Below, piece after piece: positions 4,683 to 5,537 of a DNA stretch of 5,537 nt (the stretch's first letter is position 1; each line of letters begins with the position of its first letter). This stretch comes from an uncultured Desulfobacterales bacterium (lineage in GTDB: Bacteria; Desulfobacterota; Desulfobacteria; Desulfobacterales; UBA11574), in assembly GCA_937925895.1 (NCBI GenBank), contig CALANC010000263.1:1-5537 (forward strand). Direction: 5' to 3'. The translations under genes and the position numbers were made by a program. Below the pieces are notes generated by a model. The model did no database searches. It was not told the origin of the DNA and was given only the letters and a program-made list of their open reading frames with translations.

Positions 4683-4717
4683 TCGCCCGAAAAGCAAATT
4701 TTGTTTAAAACGCAACC

Positions 4718-4746
4718 TTGACAAAAAGTTATACATACGGTATTCA
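4718..4746 (+). promoter_or_regulatory. candidate sigma-70 promoter
   Basis: A perfect -35, TTGACA (4718-4723), is followed after exactly 17 bases by TATTCA (4741-4746), a three-of-six -10. Transcription would start near 4753 and run through a leader of about 250 bases to the gene at 5004. Confidence 0.45.
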
Positions 4747-4859
4747 ATTTTTTATCAAAAGCGGAATGATGAAAATTGCAATTGCAAACTAGACAGGAAC
4801 ATCTGTTGTGACTATCCGCTTGCTGGGCACAATTTTAACCGGAAAAAAGCAGGTGCATT

Positions 4860-4879
4860 CCCCGTAGTTCGCTGCGGGG
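4860..4879. repeat. UUCG-loop hairpin, REP-like
   Basis: CCCCGTAG (4860-4867) pairs with CTGCGGGG (4872-4879), including one T-G wobble, around a TTCG loop. This CCCCG-AG-loop-CT-CGGGG form resembles dispersed intergenic repeats. In the transcript of the downstream gene it would be a very stable tetraloop stem in the leader. Confidence 0.6.
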
Positions 4880-5003
4880 TACTCGTCAATTTTCCACTCA
4901 ATTCAATTCAATGACAAAGCCGGCGTAGTGGTTGCTCGCATGCGTGGTATTCTGTATGCGGCCCATCAAATATCAGAACTTCATTAACCAAAGGAGGAGA
5001 GTT

Positions 5004-5537
5004 ATGTGGAAACGATTTGTAATTATTGTCGGAGTACTTCTCATGGTTGCATTGCCCTGCAGTGTGATCGCTGGTGATTATGATGCCAAGATCAAAAAGT
5101 ATGTCGACTCGTCCATCAGGAGTTGGTTGGCTGCGCCGGAACTGCTTGAGGCTGTGGCTCAACAGAACATCAATCATTTGGACGTCTCTGCTGACGACAT
5201 CAAAATCTTGGACGCACAATGGAAAGCGGAGAAACTTATCGGCGGCGGCGACTTGATGAATAGCAAGATGAATAATCAGCTTGCGGCTTTTTTGCGGGGT
5301 GTCAAAGCTGCTTCAGGTGGGGTAATCGTCGAGATCTTCGTTATGGACAATTTGGGTCTTAACGTGGGTCAGACTGATCCAACCGGTGACTATATGCAAG
5401 GAGATGAAGCAAAGTGGAAAAAGACATACCCGGTCAGTGCGAAAGCCGTGTTCATTGACGAGGTGGAAGAGGAAGACGGAATGAAAATTTCTCAGACGAG
5501 TCTGACGGTGGCTCGTCCCAATGGGGCTCGCCTTGGC
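5004..5537 (+). CDS. secreted Cache/PDC sensor-domain protein, 5' part (partial)
   Basis: The frame starts at the ATG at 5004 and stays open for 178 codons to the window edge. AAGGAGG (4991-4997) lies six bases before the ATG. Residues 1-23 form a signal peptide: basic MWKR, a hydrophobic VIIVGVLLMVALP core, then SVIA before GDYD. Cys19 is preceded by Pro, so a lipobox is unlikely. The mature part has helices (about 28-58 and 70-80), then a Cache-like core: VIVEIFVMDNLGLNVGQTD (107-125) and DYMQGDEAKWKKTYP (129-143), then VFIDEVEEE. That pattern matches extracytoplasmic PDC/Cache ligand-sensing domains, with the D-Y-x-Q-G-D-E pocket region. The protein is probably periplasmic, binding a small ligand. 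Whether a kinase, chemoreceptor or no output domain follows cannot be seen. Confidence 0.85.
   Translation, partial: MWKRFVIIVGVLLMVALPCSVIAGDYDAKIKKYVDSSIRSWLAAPELLEAVAQQNINHLDVSADDIKILDAQWKAEKLIGGGDLMNSKMNNQLAAFLRGVKAASGGVIVEIFVMDNLGLNVGQTDPTGDYMQGDEAKWKKTYPVSAKAVFIDEVEEEDGMKISQTSLTVARPNGARLG

Larger units (their letters stand above)
4573..5003. other. repeat-rich spacer between the metallophosphoesterase and the Cache/PDC protein
   Basis: No real gene is seen. The stretch holds a pyrimidine-rich run near 4595-4622, the hairpin at 4654-4682, a promoter candidate at 4718-4746, a 12-bp palindrome TTGCAATTGCAA (4776-4787), the UUCG hairpin at 4860-4879, and two tandem 16-base units at 4929-4960. 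Confidence 0.6.

Noticed and set aside
4630..4914. 94-residue plus-strand reading frame
   Set aside because: It runs through two REP-like hairpins and a promoter candidate, has no Shine-Dalgarno, and its product has no domain-like pattern.
4908..5219. 103-residue minus-strand reading frame
   Set aside because: It is antisense to the Cache/PDC gene, which has a strong ribosome site and a signal peptide.
1..5537. CRISPR array, tRNA, rRNA or complete insertion sequence
   Set aside because: No regularly spaced long direct repeats, cloverleaf arms, rRNA-like segments or transposase frames were seen. The repeats present are short hairpins and one octamer array.

Overview
The window suggests a Gram-negative, sulfate-reducer-like bacterium (Desulfobacterota or a near relative). 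This is an inference from gene style, not proof. The signs are a 90-residue HU protein with a strong Shine-Dalgarno, a CheY-like receiver of a long-loop type, an MTH1187-type thiamine-binding protein, a secreted Cache/PDC-type sensor domain, and intergenic gaps full of REP-like hairpins. There are no rRNAs, tRNAs, CRISPR arrays or recognisable transposase genes.

Layout. Bases 1-215 hold a possible 3' end of an upstream gene and a perfect 14-bp terminator-like hairpin. A small conserved-looking hypothetical protein (216-479) follows. Bases 480-766 are repeat-derived: three 8-bp tandem repeats, two mutually exclusive stems, a REP-like hairpin, and a 9-bp hairpin just before a single-domain response regulator (767-1186). 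That gene meets a diverged nucleotidyltransferase-like gene (1183-2154, minus) tail to tail, with the two stop codons overlapping. Bases 2155-2531 contain a nested inverted repeat and the terminator of the HU gene (2532-2804, minus). Bases 2805-3349 hold the HU promoter, a perfect FNR/CRP-family-type palindrome, and a second REP-like hairpin upstream of the thiamine-binding protein gene (3350-3658).

Twenty bases further on lies the most unusual gene, an AT-rich 297-residue protein (3679-4572) carrying the spaced motifs of a calcineurin-like metallophosphoesterase but with a variant third motif. After it come two more REP-like hairpins, a candidate sigma-70 promoter, and the start of a secreted Cache/PDC sensor-like protein (5004 onward) that runs off the end of the window.

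The genes do not form one obvious pathway. The window reads as independent transcription units separated by repeat-rich spacers. The receiver and the Cache/PDC protein are both signal-transduction parts, but they are far apart and no histidine kinase is present. The metallophosphoesterase looks like accessory DNA by composition and by the repeat just beyond it. No complete new system can be claimed from this window.
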